Shown: positions 1 to 11,560, numbered from the stretch's first letter. The stretch: DNA of 64,000 nt from Acanthosepion esculentum (GCA_964036315.1 OZ038492.1:34600618-34664617), one strand, 5' to 3'. Notes: a model not told the origin generated them from the letters alone. A program made the numbers and translations.

Positions 1-249
1 GAAACGAGTTTGGCCTTCTTTGTAGCAGGTGAGAAGGGCGTTTCCAGTGCACGGGTTGTCTCTGTCACTGGCTCAAAGTGATGAACCCAAATGTGAGACG
101 ACGTGGCAACAACCGCCTGTCATCCATCATCATGTGGTGAACACGATCAATGTATAAAAGAAATACACAACCTAGTCAAGCAGAACAAGAAAAATGATAT
201 GCAAAAAAAAAAAAAAAAATTAAAATAGCTAACCTTATCGTCAACAGCA
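1..249. other. No recognised feature
   Basis: Unique-looking sequence ending in a poly-A run near 205-219. No coding frame, tRNA-like promoter or known repeat of this window was recognised. Confidence 0.4.
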
Positions 250-1195
250 GGAAGTCATCAGTAAGATTCAAATTACAGAGGAACAATATTATTTATGAAT
301 TCACATTTCCCTTAAGGAATTGTGTTCCTGATCATACCAAGTTCAGGAATAATTATATTGGACATACCACCACATGCATATCAATATACACCTCTCTGAC
401 GATAGTTCAGTTATGACTGATTCAGAGGAAACCTACCAAATTTCATTGGCAACATATTCGTAGAATGTACAACCGAGATATCCTCATCCAAAAGATTAAA
501 AATTATGGAAGCATTAATAAAAACCAAAACAAAAAACAGCTAACACTCAATAACATCAACTACGAACACGGCCACAATGTTCTGATCGTTTTGTGACGTA
601 CGGTATAAGTCGTGATTTCAATCTTAAATAAAACAGTATTTAATTATAGCCGTAAATAAATACTTAACAAGAACAAAGAAGTGAAAGTCAACCAAAAATA
701 ATTAACCATTTCAGTGAATACCTTGTTAGCAGCGTGGCTCATCTTAGCGTCCGGTAAATCCTAAACCAAAACCCAAATCATCGGCGGACTGTAATTCACA
801 CTAATTCGACTGGATAGTTCCACTCAATAGTCACACAATAATCACTGTAGTCAGTAGCCTGACACCGCTATTTATACACCTGGCAGAAAACATATATTCG
901 TAAGTCCAGAATGTCACGCACAAACTTCACTTACTCATTTTCTTCCTATATGACAAAATTTTTTTCCTTACTATAGATACTGACTTACGAAAAGTAAAGA
1001 TGAAAATAAAATTGTATATAAAAATACACAGATTCAGTTAAAAATAAAAATACAAGAACATCATTGATGGATAATTGAATATGCGAGAGCGCTCACATAT
1101 ACAGAACATTTGGACAGTTTTTAAACACTTATGTCTAGAAATGAAAAAAAAACTTATACGAACACAAGAAAATTGAATAAAAAAATATCTAATGG
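250..1195 (+). mobile_element. Penelope-like element (PLE) 3' fragment, nested LTR
   Basis: The plus frame at about 285-590 reads RNNIIYEFTFPL, then NNYIGHTTT, then NNINYEHGHNVL. This resembles the GIY-YIG endonuclease C-terminus that ends PLE proteins, an enzyme that nicks target DNA during insertion. Stops interrupt it, so it is a relic. The coding end is cut by an LTR at 588-955. Downstream, 1105-1190 matches the 3' region of a second PLE at 12780-12895. Family assignment is from motif pattern only. Confidence 0.55.
588..955 (-). mobile_element. Solo LTR, family 2
   Basis: On the minus strand this matches 42969-43370 nearly end to end. It starts TGTCATATA, has a TATA-like gtataaatagcgg box, a conserved aattaaatactgttttattt segment (possible polyadenylation region) and ends near tcacaaaac. 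No gag-pol lies beside it, so it is read as a solo LTR. It interrupts the coding end of the PLE. Confidence 0.65.
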
Positions 1196-1395
1196 ATGTC
1201 AGTTATCAGTTATCTCCTGTTAAACATGGCACGTGGAACTAGAGCAGTCTACCCCAGTGAGCGAAATAAAGGGTTCAGTTCGACATTCCGACCACCTGAA
1301 GAAGGACGGAGCGTACAACGACCGAAACGTTGTAATAAATATGGCAACAAAGATGAGGAAAATAGTCCGAATAATGTAAATAAAGTAATAACCAT
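1193..1395 (+). mobile_element. SINE-A copy with inverted 5' segment
   Basis: The body from catggcacgtggaactag through the cctgaagaagg / ccgaaacgttg motif to gtccgaataatgtaaat matches the other SINE-A copies closely. The roughly 30 bp before it (1193-1222) run in the reverse orientation relative to full copies such as 55813-56140, bounded by TTAA-like tetramers. The tRNA head is missing. The open frame MARGTRAVYPS is the SINE read through, not a gene. Confidence 0.75.
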
Positions 1396-1475
1396 GTTTA
1401 AAAAATAACCATTACTATTACGGTGTAGCAAAAAAAACAAACAAAACAAACAACAAAACAACATATTTTAAAACA

Positions 1476-1583
1476 GTTAATTTATAATATTAATGCTCTG
1501 CAAATTTACATTGAGCACTATTTTGTAAAAATAAAATTATCTATAAGAACACCGGATTATATATTTCACTGTTCTTTCTTTTT
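1476..1583 (-). repeat. PLE-tail unit abutting a microsatellite
   Basis: Reverse complement of most of 54848-54960, including a tgctct...gagca hairpin at 1494-1517 and the block agaacaccggat. As at 54.8 kb it directly abuts simple repeats, here (CA)n/(TA)n. Probably the terminal part of a PLE-related element. Confidence 0.55.
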
Positions 1584-1588
1584 ATTTA

Positions 1589-1591
<3 letters not shown>

Positions 1592-1687
<96 letters not shown>

Positions 1688-1712
1688 CGTGTGTGTGTGT
1701 GTGCGTGTGCGT
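1592..1712. repeat. (CA)n-(TA)n-(GT)n compound microsatellite
   Basis: About 59 bp of CA, then 34 bp of TA, then GT. The Cys-Val and Tyr-Ile reading frames over it are artefacts. Confidence 0.97.
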
Positions 1713-2176
1713 GTTGAAATCCTGTTTTATTAAATTGAATCGATAAGGCCAGTTTGCATAAATTTTTATTGTATTTTTATATTTTTTAAAATTTTTAAGC
1801 TGTTCACTTTTGTACTGTTGATAAAGCGGACGCCGCATCCCATGTCAGCTAAATACTTTTTTTTTCTGTAGGTACTTGATAACACCATGATACCTGATTT
1901 TGTCCATTTTCAAGCGAAGTCACTGCTAGTTACGTTTTTTTTGAACAGTCGGATATCAGTTTACATGCAAAGAAATAATGCAGTTATTAATAAGAAGAGT
2001 TGAAATGAATGTATGTGATGTTTCACCGCAATAATTACACGTCAGTATTCAATATGAAATTCTTCTATGTAAATTTCCAAAAATGACTTTCTAAGCAAAA
2101 TTAAAATTTTCATAAAAATAGGGACGCATGCAACTGGCCATCAGGAGGTGATGAAGAAAACAACCCCACTATCAGC
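1713..2176. other. AT-rich, no recognised feature
   Basis: Nothing recognised apart from a continuous frame just upstream of the candidate exon at 2177. A weak splice-acceptor-like aaaaatag ends near 2122. Confidence 0.35.
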
Positions 2177-2245
2177 ATGTGTCTATGCAAAGCACCACGT
2201 GTTCTGTTCTTTGTCGCCATTCTGCCAGCGTGTTTGATTCTCATT
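2177..2245 (+). CDS. Candidate 5' exon of a host membrane protein
   Basis: The frame starts ATG (with A at -3) and reads MCLCKAPRVLFFVAILPACL plus three more residues. It then meets a textbook donor, ATT|GTAAGT, in phase 0. A short basic head followed by about 15 hydrophobic residues looks like a signal anchor of a type II membrane protein, but no family is recognised. The frame is also open upstream (CNWPSGGDEENNPTIS), so the true start or an upstream acceptor near 2122 is uncertain. No downstream exon was found here. It lies outside any repeat I recognised. Chance occurrence is possible. Confidence 0.3.
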
Positions 2246-2249
2246 GTAA

Positions 2250-2961
2250 GTCATTTTCTAATTTGTTTTCTTCTTGTTCATTTCATTTATTTTCGATTGC
2301 TGTTACTAATTCATTTAGTTTGAAAATTATTGTTTGGAATTGAAGCGAATTTTAGTCTACTCTTTTACCATTTTTAAAGATTTTCTTGAGTTCTTTGTTT
2401 GAATATGAAATGTTTGAAATAATCATGCTAGCACCGGACATTTAACTCTACCTTGAGTAACGGCCATGAAATGGTTTTGTCTTTCTACCATGAAATGCAT
2501 GTAGACACTTAAACTAAGTTAAAACTTTATACATAGGCATTTTTCCTCTGTGAGTTTGTGTGTGTAATAGGACTAGATAGGCTGTCATATCGCCCGGTCA
2601 GTACTATCCCCACTCTCTTGAACAGGTAGAGAGGCTCATTCTTTGTTTCCTGTTTATGAAGGGGTTCTCGGATCTTTTTCTTTTCCTTTTCTCTTTTTAG
2701 TGCTGCCGTGAATCCCTTGTGATTTGTGCAGTCTGTGGCAGTGTCACTTCACACTGAGGGTACCGGGTTGACAGTTCTCTGGTTGCTGTTCCCGACTGAT
2801 AGTTAGGAGCCCTAACGCGTGCGTAGCGTCTAGAGCGGCTGCTCTGATCAAAAGTTGCATAATATCGGGGTGCCTGTAGTGCCATGTCGCGTGTGGAAGG
2901 GTGTCCCTGCACGCACTTCCGGTGGGCAACCCCGATGGCTCATTACGTTGCAGGCTGCGCA
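2250..2961. other. Uncharacterised; possible LINE-J 5' UTR from about 2570
   Basis: AT-rich up to about 2560. From about 2590 it is GC-richer and runs without a simple-repeat break into the LINE-J start, so it may be that element's 5' UTR. No gene seen. Confidence 0.35.
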
Positions 2962-3001
2962 ATCGTATGTAACATGGACTTCTGTCCATGTTACATACGA
3001 T
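2962..3001. repeat. Perfect 18-bp hairpin in LINE-J 5' region
   Basis: The arms atcgtatgtaacatggac and gtccatgttacatacgat are perfectly complementary around a 4-nt loop, ttct. It ends 57 bp before the first LINE-J methionine. Confidence 0.95.
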
Positions 3002-3057
3002 GACCTTCAGCTACTATTACTTTAGGCCTTTCACTTTCATTATCAATATTACTCAAC

Positions 3058-5860
3058 ATGACCTCAAAGAGTCAAAGAAGTAAACCTAAACCAGCGCTCA
3101 ATCACCTAAAACCTTTAACATTTCCCTTTTCCAATATCCGTGGCATTCGAACCAAATTCTCCAGTGTGGAATCGTACATCGTTGAGAAGTCTCCTGATAT
3201 TCTAGCTCTCTGCGAGATCAACTGTAATTCGTCAATCCCCTCCTTTGACTTCTCGATTCCCGTTTACCTTCCTCGCCTTAGAAAGGACTCCATAACCCAC
3301 ATGTACGGCCTGGGAGTTTACGCACGGGATTATCTCCCACTGGCTAGGAAACTCACTCTTGAACCTCCAGACCATCCATACATGTGTCTCCATATATTTC
3401 TCCTCAATTCTATAAGATATCTCTTCTCTATCGCTCTCCATCCTCCCAAGACTGTGGTGTACTCGATAACATTTCTAATAATATAGACAAGGTTATCTCG
3501 CTACATCCGTCTGCAAACATATTTGTGTTCGGTGACTTCAATGCCGTATCAAATGGCTTAAACACTCCATAACTGATCTTCCAGGCATCCAAATCCTTAA
3601 ATTTTCAATTACTCAATCTCTCACACAAGTGGTTGATCTTCCTATGCGTTTCCCCAGTAACCATGATGGTAAGGCTTCCCTACTCGATCTCTGTTTTACC
3701 TCCATCCCAGAGTCTTGTCGTGCCATGCAGCTCTACCCTCTTGGCAACTCTGATTATGCCGTCGTGCCTGTTAACCTCTCCTTCTACTCCTCCCTCAGTA
3801 AAGAATCTCCCACCAAGAGAACGTCTTTCTGTTATCAACGAGCACAGTGGGACTCCTTCCGTGATTTCCTCTGCGATGTCCCCTGGAATGTTGTTTTTAA
3901 TCTCCCCGTACAAAAATGTGCATCTGAGGTCTCATCCTGGGTAAAAGCTGGAATCGACGCTTTCATCCCCGCAAGAAAATATAAACTGAAATTGCGTTCC
4001 TCCCCTTGGTTCTGAGCTGCTTTCTCTGCTGCCATTGCCCACAGGAATCACGACGTCCATCTCTAGCGCAGTGACATGTCTGATTACAACTTAAGTCTCT
4101 TTGTCATTGCCCGTAATGAGTGCAAGCGTGCCCTGAATGAAGCAAAGTTACTCTTTGCCGAAAGAATGAAACAAAGTATTGCTTCTCACAAGTTTGGTTC
4201 AAAAGATTATTGGCGGCTCTCAATTTGAGGTCCCGACATCCTCAGCTGACAAGGCTGAATGCTTTGCTCGGAAATTCTCATCCAATTCAACGCTAGACTC
4301 ATCTGGTGTACCCACGCCCTATTTCCCCCCCAGAACTGAAGCTCTACTAAGTGAGATGCACATAACCCCAACGATGGTATCGGACGTCATCTCTAAATTA
4401 GACTCCCATAATGCTACTGGTGGGGACGGGATACCGGCCACTGTCCTGAAGAAATGTGCTCCTGAACTGGCTCCTGTCCTCTCCAAACTGTACAACTACT
4501 GCCTCACCGACAATTATCCCACGCTGTTGGAAGTCCTCATCTGTTGTCCTTGCATTTAAGAAATCTGGAGACCTTTTTGACCTATCAGTCTCTTACCACT
4601 CTTCGATAAAGTCTTTGAGGCTTTAATCAACGCCGAAGTAGTTAAGCACCTTACTTCCCATAATCTCCTCTCCGACAAGCAATATGGTTTCCGCTCTGCC
4701 CGGTCTACCGCTGACCTGCTCACAGCCATAACTGAATTTGTTTACCAAGCACTTCACAATAACGGAGAAGCTCGAACCGTGGCTCTAGATATCTCTAAAG
4801 CGTTTGATAGGGTTTGGCATGTCGGCCTTCTTCGTAAGCTTCATGGACACGGCATTACAGGACAGTTAATTGACTTAATACACTGTTTCTGATTTTCATT
4901 AACGACCTTCCCGATATCATCAGTTCACAAGTAGACGGACGTCACGACTATTTACTCCGGCCTGAATAGTAAATCTGGTACCGTTGACAAAATTAACCTG
5001 GCCGCCGGTCTCAAAAACGACCTGCAATCTGTGGTTGACTGGGACAGGAAATGGCTTGTAAACTTCAATGCCTCCAAAACGAAACAGATCTTATTTACCC
5101 ACCACAGAGAACCCTCTCTGCTTCCAATCAGAATGGCTGAGGCCCAGCTCCACGAGAGCGCCTCGTTGCGCTTGCCATGACTCACGCCGTCCGCTGATAT
5201 GAGGTGGAACAAATACATAGACGCAATAGCTTCATCTACCGCAAGGAAAGTTAATTCTCTGTGTCGTAACAGAAAGTTTTTCTCGTCTGAGTCCATCCTT
5301 CAAATCTGTAAATCAACCATTCGTCCTTAGATGGAATATTGATGTCAATTATGGGCTGGTTCCCCCGCTGTAAGTCTCGAGACCTTCGACAAAATCCAGA
5401 GACGGATATGCAATGTTATAGGTGCTGATCTGGCATCTAGTCTACAGTCGCTTTCTCATAGATGTGCCGTGGCATCCCTCTATCTCTTCTATAAGTATTT
5501 TCACAGCAACTGTTCCGATGAGTTGCTTTCTCTGGTTCCCAGATTTCATGAATTTAAGTGAGCTACTAGGTTGGCATCTCAGTCCCACCCTTTCACTGTC
5601 GAAACGGTTAAATGTAACTGTCTCTTCTACTCAAACAGCTTCTTCTTGTGGAATTCTCTTCCTCTTACTTGCTTCCCTGATAAGTATAATCTTCAAATAT
5701 TTAAGTGTAATGTCAATCGACATTTTCTGATGATTTGATCTTGTTCCCTGTTCTTCTCTTTATCCTCTCCCCAAACGCGCCTCTTTAATCTTGTTCCTTA
5801 GCCTTTGTAACCCCTTGCGTGCTAGTGGCACTTCCCACTTGCTTGGGGTGAAATTCTTAA
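3058..5860 (+). pseudogene. LINE-J: jockey/CR1-like non-LTR retrotransposon, decayed
   Basis: Broken frames follow LINE order. The AP-endonuclease region is 3058-4010 (FSNIRGIRTKFSSVES, SPDILALCEIN, VFGDFNAVSNGL, SDYAVVPV). The linker at 4179-4559 contains NATGGDGIPATVLKKCAP. The reverse transcriptase at about 4570-4890 has PISLLPLFDKVFEALI, LSDKQYGFRSARSTADLL and ALDISKAFDRVWHVGLLRKL. The C-terminal region at 5330-5731 contains IQRRICNVIG. The sequence jumps from LIDLIHCF to FLINDLPD and then TTIYSGL-like residues, so the segment with the catalytic YADD is deleted. Several frameshifts and stops confirm it is dead. The 3' UTR (5806-5855, ending gcttggggtgaa) recurs near 24080, 51210 and 60170. 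Confidence 0.85.
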
Positions 5861-5932
5861 CAAAAAACAAAACAAAAAACAAAAAAAACTTCCACCATTC
5901 TAATTGTCTGTCCCTCTGCTTGCTGTTTGTCT

Positions 5933-5963
5933 CTTTCTTTCTTTCTTTCTTTCTTTCTATAAT

Positions 5964-6050
<87 letters not shown>

Positions 6051-6092
6051 AGAGACAGAGAGAATGAGTAAGAGAGAGCATTGTATCACACA

Positions 6093-6163
<71 letters not shown>
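5933..6163. repeat. (CTTT)n and two long (TA)n tracts
   Basis: CTTT at 5933-5958, TA at about 5967-6046, a short GA-rich break, then TA at about 6096-6163. The second tract abuts a PLE tail. Confidence 0.97.
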
Positions 6164-6166
<3 letters not shown>

Positions 6167-6760
6167 CAAGTGTGGGATTGGTATATACGGAGTAAATTCC
6201 AATAACCAACAATTATTATTCTTTAAAGAGTGCTCAATACAGAGTAGAGCAGATATAATCATTTATTTAAATATTATAACATAAATATATTATAAAATCA
6301 CTACAAAAATAACCATTTTGTTTCAACACCTCTGGTGTCTTATCAAGTGATGATGTAGAATATAGAATAAGTGGTTTTAAAAGTTTCAAATTAATTAACG
6401 ATCATTAGCTAGGAGTAAACGCTGTTACATAAGCTAGAATGACCAATCAAAATACAAGTATAGGGTAATTCGAAAAATTTGACAACTAAGCAAGGTTATC
6501 ATAGATATTAAAAGATTTATAAAATTTGAAATTAAAATTAAAAGTAAAAAAATTACCTATTTAGAAATCTAAATCAAATGTCTATTAAGTTTAAAATTGT
6601 TGAACTACCGAGGAGAAAAAATATAAAATATATAAATAAAAATAAAAGATATATATGTTATTTAATTTATATTTTCATTGAAATTATGTTAAAAAGGATG
6701 TTCAGAACCCCAGACAGAAATGTATACATTTTTAGTTTCATTTCAACATGTTAGTCGCCT
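6164..6760 (-). mobile_element. PLE 3' region, minus strand
   Basis: Reading leftwards, it holds a hammerhead-like fold (6297-6351), then tail sequence with the tgctc...gagca hairpin (about 6229-6250), and ends at a (TA)n tract. The same order is seen at 56447-56642. It is probably the 3' part of the PLE whose GIY-YIG domain lies at 8736-9002, separated by a simple-repeat block. Confidence 0.5.
6297..6351 (-). ncRNA. Hammerhead-ribozyme-like fold in PLE tail
   Basis: The minus strand folds as a three-way junction. Stem I is AUCAC/GUGAU (5 bp). Stem II is GACACC/GGUGUU with loop AGA (6 bp, one G-U). Stem III is ACAAAA/UUUUGU (6 bp, 7-nt loop). GAAAC and a GUA cleavage triplet are intact. The other core strand reads UUGAUAA instead of CUGANGA; two transitions (C3 to U, G8 to A) should abolish cleavage. 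All helices remain, so this is best read as a recently inactivated ribozyme. Confidence 0.65.
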
Positions 6761-6999
6761 CTCACGCGAAATCATTCGAACATACTCAGGTTATAATACA
6801 TAAGCGCTCAGACGTATTTAGATATATATGCACACATAAAATACGGTGACGAGACACAACCCTTGATAAAAAAAAAACCCGAATATCTACATTACACACA
6901 CCCATACGTACGCAAACATACGACTAAATGTGCATGCACTTTCCTTACACATAGACATCAATAAACACAGGCACATACATCCACATTCACAATGACCTA

Positions 7000-7696
7000 G
7001 ACGGTCAGATGTCATTGCCAAAGATTCGTGGCTTAATATGTTATTAAACGAATTTTAACTTGAAATATAACCAATCTGGTCAAATATATATAGATAAAAT
7101 TTAAACAAATAAATATATATAAATATATATATATACATACATTAAAACCATATAGTTTTCGACACACTACATGCAAAAGTAAATAACTACCTCCATATAT
7201 AATTGTACATTCACACATACGCAAACAAATCAGCACATGTATCTGCCTATCCATATATACGCATAATAGGTACGCATAGACAGACATACGTACATAGACA
7301 TACATATACATAAGCACGTATAAATATATCGACCCATACAGCAACGCAGAAAAGTAAATAAAGCAAGTAAAGAAATATATACATAAAGATGTACATATAT
7401 ACAAATACATATATACATACACATACACATACATATTTAGATATACATACATACGCACGCATACATACATGCATATAAACTAAACATCTACACAGATATT
7501 TACAAATACACGCATATACATGAAAAATCAAACAAACGTAAATTAAAACTATATAAATATAAATATGTATATACACATCAGCGTGTACATATATATACAC
7601 ATGCATACGGAACTACACATATATACATATATTTACATACACACACATACATATATATACACATATACCTACACACATACATACACATATACATAT

Positions 7697-7737
<41 letters not shown>

Positions 7738-8640
7738 CATACACATATATACATATATATACACATACACACATACATATACAAACACATATACATATAT
7801 ACATAAACATGTAGACACAGACACACAAAAGGGAAAGGAATAAGTATACAGAGACCAACATATATTCTAATAATATTCCAACAATATTATGATAAAATAT
7901 ATTAAAAGTTTATAATAATTTAAAAAAATAACAACAGTCTATAAGTAATTAAAGGCTCCTTATCAACAAAAGTAGATTTTAGTTCGTATCTATGATACAC
8001 TCCAAGACACTAGGGCATACATACAAATACACATACTACAACATACAAACATATATCTATATATATATATAAATATCTAATCATATATAAATACCCATAT
8101 CAACACATCCAGATATACAGTACACCCACATCCGAACGCATATGTATAAATACCTACACACATATATATATATACACCCATATACAAACACATATACATA
8201 CATATATACATATTTAAACATACACACATATACATATATATGCATATATAAGCATCCATATACACATATACATATATACATATATATATACATATACACA
8301 CACATATGCACACTCACACATAGATATACAAACATATGCATATATATACAACATATTTACATACACACAAGTACACATATATATCTCTATATACCGAAAC
8401 ATATACTTACACATTTAGTGGTAGACACTTACCAAAATTTACACCCCTACTCGCACACTTAAATACAGGTTAACATATGATAGATGTAAATATACACAAC
8501 TATATACCTTCATATAAAAAAATACCATTACATATATATACCCCTATATAAACACATACATATCCAACAGTAGAAACACACCTACATAGCATACAAATAT
8601 ATACATACCAATACAGACACGTGTAACACTTTGTAAGTAC
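7000..8640. repeat. Degenerate (ACATAT)n / (AC)(AT) simple-repeat block
   Basis: About 1.6 kb made almost only of short tacata, acacat and atatac permutations, with a pure TA core near 7702-7732. Frames read as Tyr/Ile/Cys/Val/Met-rich nonsense on both strands. Confidence 0.9.
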
Positions 8641-8699
8641 ACAATACACATTCATATCGATCCGGCGACCATCATGCTAAAAAGGTAATAGTCTATTAA

Positions 8700-9002
8700 G
8701 TTTAACTTATCGTTATCATTGAAAGTATATGATCTCTATACTAAGTTAAATTTAAAACGATGTTTACAGTTAACTGTTAGTTCATATCTTTGATTTAAAA
8801 GATCAGTCTTATTTTTAAATCTAATTATTTCAAGTTTCTCGTTAAGGCATAGGTAACACGGCGCATATAGGGAGTTACATGTCCGGGCCTTTCTAATTAA
8901 TTTCCATTTAACCTTAGGTGTTTTATTTTTTTCTTTTAGACTCCAAAAGTATTTGGATAATGAAGTCATATATTTATAGTTATTATTATTAAAAGATTGC
9001 AT
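8700..9002 (-). pseudogene. PLE GIY-YIG endonuclease C-terminus
   Basis: An 88-residue minus-strand frame reads MTSLSKYFWSLKEKNKTPKV, then KWKLIRKARTCNSL, CYLCLNEKLEII, FKNKTDLLNQRYELTVNC and KHRFKF. This order (L.K..W.LK, then W.I...A, then C.LC..EK, then NKR.EL, then C.H..K) is characteristic of the endonuclease end of Penelope-like retroelements and of no host protein I know. The upstream RT is not visible. Start and full length are unknown. Confidence 0.7.
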
Positions 9003-9157
9003 ATGACCGCGTCAGCGTTCCTTGAATGGTCTCATGGTGCAACCTATGTAGAATTTCTTTATATTTGGATTTTCTAGTGTTGATATTGTACTGAGATAAA
9101 CTACAGAGCTAGTTAAAGAATTATTTTTAGTGGACAATTATTGGGATTCCTACAGTT

Positions 9158-9298
9158 ATGTATATATATGTAATTAAAGTTTGTTCATTCAAAGTAAAAG
9201 ACAAGGTACTGCGAATAAGCTTTTACTTCGATTTTTCTTGTGTTCGTATGAGTATTTTCTTTTCTGGACATAAAAGCACACGGAAGACTACTAAACTC

Positions 9299-9300
<2 letters not shown>
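9158..9300 (-). repeat. PLE terminal segment
   Basis: Shares a block with 12376-12520 in the same orientation (tactgcga.taa, cgatttttcttg, gagtattttcttttctgga) and is the reverse complement of PLE 3' regions at 1130-1190 and 12825-12895. The Gypsy element at 9364-12219 sits between this copy and the 12.4-kb copy. Confidence 0.6.
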
Positions 9301-9341
<41 letters not shown>

Positions 9342-9363
9342 ATATATATATATATATATATAT
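9301..9363. repeat. (TC)n-(TA)n microsatellite
   Basis: TC for about 37 bp, then TA for about 24 bp, directly abutting the Gypsy LTR. Confidence 0.95.
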
Positions 9364-9635
9364 TGTTGTGGATTCCGGGATGAATCCGATATCAATGAAC
9401 GCCAGGAATGGATAAGGAAAATAAATGTATTAACGTAATAATACAAATTGGTAATACGGGTTAGTAGATCCAGGAATGCGGGTTAGTAGCACTAATATAT
9501 ATACAGTCTTGGTATTGAAGTATCGCGTTATGACTCCTTACTTGAGTCTAAGTGCTCGTGACTGTGACTCTTGTGCTACCCTCCTCTATTTACAGACTGT
9601 CCGGGTATTCACTGGTAGTAGTATATGTATACCTC
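9364..9635 (-). repeat. Gypsy 3' LTR
   Basis: Matches 11934-12219 with few substitutions. It lacks an 8-bp aacacac-type segment and has a shorter TA run. The edges are set where similarity to the other LTR stops. Confidence 0.85.
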
Positions 9636-10188
9636 CTTAAATCCCTTTTGGGGGGGGGGAGTTAATATCTTTTCCTTTCTCTTATGGTCGACAATTAGAG
9701 GCGCTGTAAATTTTCTCTTCTTGCTAGTCCTTCCAATTTCTGTGGCTTCTTGTGGTCTTTGAATTTCAAAAATTTCAAAGATCGCCTCCATCGACTCGTC
9801 ATTTTCTGCCGGTGAGCTTAGCTCTTCAACCCGTCTTTTTTTGTATTTGGTCAATATGTTTTCTGTGGATAAAACTTTCGCCTTTTGTGTACATCACGTT
9901 TCTTAGTCTGTTAATCATTGTATTAGGTTCCTCATAAGCCATATTGTTACTGAAATAGACCCATTCTTGTTTGAATGATCTCTTGAGTACTGTAGGTGTA
10001 TACCGGTTTTTATTTATTTTTTCCTTCGTCCTTTGAATAAATTCATCCTTTTTCGCTTCTTTTCTTATCTCTCGCAAGGTCACAGGTAGTTCCTTTACTG
10101 CCTTGTATAACTCTTTACTGTTTTCATCTGTGGTAGCAAATGGCACGTTTCGCTTCTTTTTACATACTGGTTGGACATTTTCTTTCAA
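9609..10188 (-). pseudogene. Gypsy pol remnant: linker and integrase C-terminus
   Basis: Reading down the minus strand from 10188: MKENVQPVCKKKRNVPFATT, a polymerase N-terminal motif. Then VKELPVTLREIRKEAKKDEF, the linker after RNase H. Then WVYFSNNMAYEEPNTMINRL and GESFIHRKHIDQIQKKTG, the integrase C-terminal strand-binding region. The catalytic RT and DDE domains are absent, so the junctions mark deletions of more than 2 kb relative to a normal pol. A frame break near 9830-9850 precedes the lysine-rich tail. Confidence 0.8.
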
Positions 10189-10373
10189 TTCAATTCTAGC
10201 TGCACCCTTACAAAACGAGCTGATAGGTGAATCTCATACGTCGAACTTTTGCATACAGTCTGTACCCACTAGATTTTCTGTATCTTTCATTACGTATATC
10301 TTGAGTTTTTTTGTTTTCTCGTGAAATTTAACATTTACGATTATTTCTCCTTCGAATTTTATACGCTTTCCTG

Positions 10374-10880
10374 TCACCGACTGAGCAATTTTTGTGTATG
10401 TAACATGGTTGGTCTGTTAAGCTTTTTCCATGTCTGTAGGTTAATTATCGTTAGATCGGAACCCGAGTCTAGTTGCAATTTTATCTTTTTATTTAAGATT
10501 TCAACTTCCACATATTTCCTTATATTTGTATTGTCTTCGTCATGCATCCTAGTAGCTCTTATCCTACTAGTAGCTTTTCTGTTCCTACATTGGGATACCT
10601 TGTGCCCCATTTTAACACACACGACAGTTTTTATATTTAAAACGGCAATCCTTATTCCCGTGTAGTCTTCCACATCGATAACATGCAGATGGGGGGTATA
10701 TTTGTTTCTATTTCCGTCATAATTTGCCCTATATGTTGTACATTTTCCCTTATAGAATTTTTGTTTTCTCTCCAGGGAGGGTGAAGAACGTAAACTCTTG
10801 TTTAACTTACGTATATGTGATACTCCTGACTCCTCAATGTTCTTCGAGTCTTTCTTTATATTCAGGCATTTTTGCAATCT
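10374..10880 (-). pseudogene. Gypsy zinc knuckle and aspartic protease
   Basis: The minus frame contains a degraded zinc-knuckle segment (VVCVKMGHKVSQC), then VEVEILNKKIKLQLDSGSDL, holding the catalytic Asp-Ser-Gly of a retroviral-type aspartic protease, then TIINLQTWKKLNRP. In the family this enzyme cuts the Gag-Pol polyprotein. The frame stays open for 167 residues, with the N-terminal portion belonging to late gag. Confidence 0.8.
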
Positions 10881-10924
10881 TCTGACAATTGTTGTAGTGT
10901 TAGTCCAGGTTCATTTTGTAGTTT

Positions 10925-11560
10925 TTAAAGCATTCTTTTGCGCATTTCACTATCTTTTGCTGAGACTAACCCTTGAACAAAGATGAGACACTTGAAATTG
11001 TTCGGTGTTACTTTTGCCAACTTGAAGTCGACACAATGTTTAGTCACGATTGCGGTAAACGGGGAATAGTCCTCATTTTCGCCCGTTACCAGGTTAAGAC
11101 ATTTCCTCCTCTTGTAAAAGAGTGACGTTTTTGGACTTAAAAGCTCTGTAAGACATGTAACTGCTTCGTCAAACGTTGATTCGTTCGTTTTTTGGCAAAA
11201 TGTAATCCACAAATTTTGTGTATTCTTCAGTTCCTAATTTTCTGAGCAACAGACGTAGCTTCTTTGCTTCTGTCCAGTTTTGACAATTGATGTTAAAGAT
11301 GTCTTCGTGGCGTCTAAAATAATCCCCGAAATTTTTATCCTCTTCTAGAGAGTATTTGAAAGTTTTTATCGTATTCTACATTGCGTCTTGGGAAAAAAGT
11401 CGCCTCTTTTTCGATATTTTGTTGTTTGTTACCCGCTACCTTTAATATTAGTTCCTGCGTTCGTAGTTATTGTTTTTGCCATTTTTCTTCCATTCTTTCC
11501 TGGAGTTGTAATTGTAGTTCATTTTGGTATTTTACAAGTTCTACTAAAATATTTTTAAAT
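10925..11560 (-). pseudogene. Gypsy gag-like region
   Basis: Minus frames hold TFDEAVTCLTELLSPKTSLF and YSPFTAIVTKHCVDFKLAKV, which fit a Gypsy Gag by position and hydrophobic spacing. Part of the upstream frame (LLLRKLGTEEY) is shifted. No initiation codon was confidently assigned. Confidence 0.6.

Noticed and set aside
588..955. 588-955 and 42969-43370 as the two LTRs of one element
   Set aside because: They are in opposite orientation, 42 kb apart, with unrelated DNA between them.
5760..6212. Long Tyr-Ile open frames
   Set aside because: They are (TA)n microsatellites read in frame, here and at many other tracts. The same applies to Cys-Val (CA), Ser/Phe/Leu (TTC) and Glu/Lys (GAA) frames.
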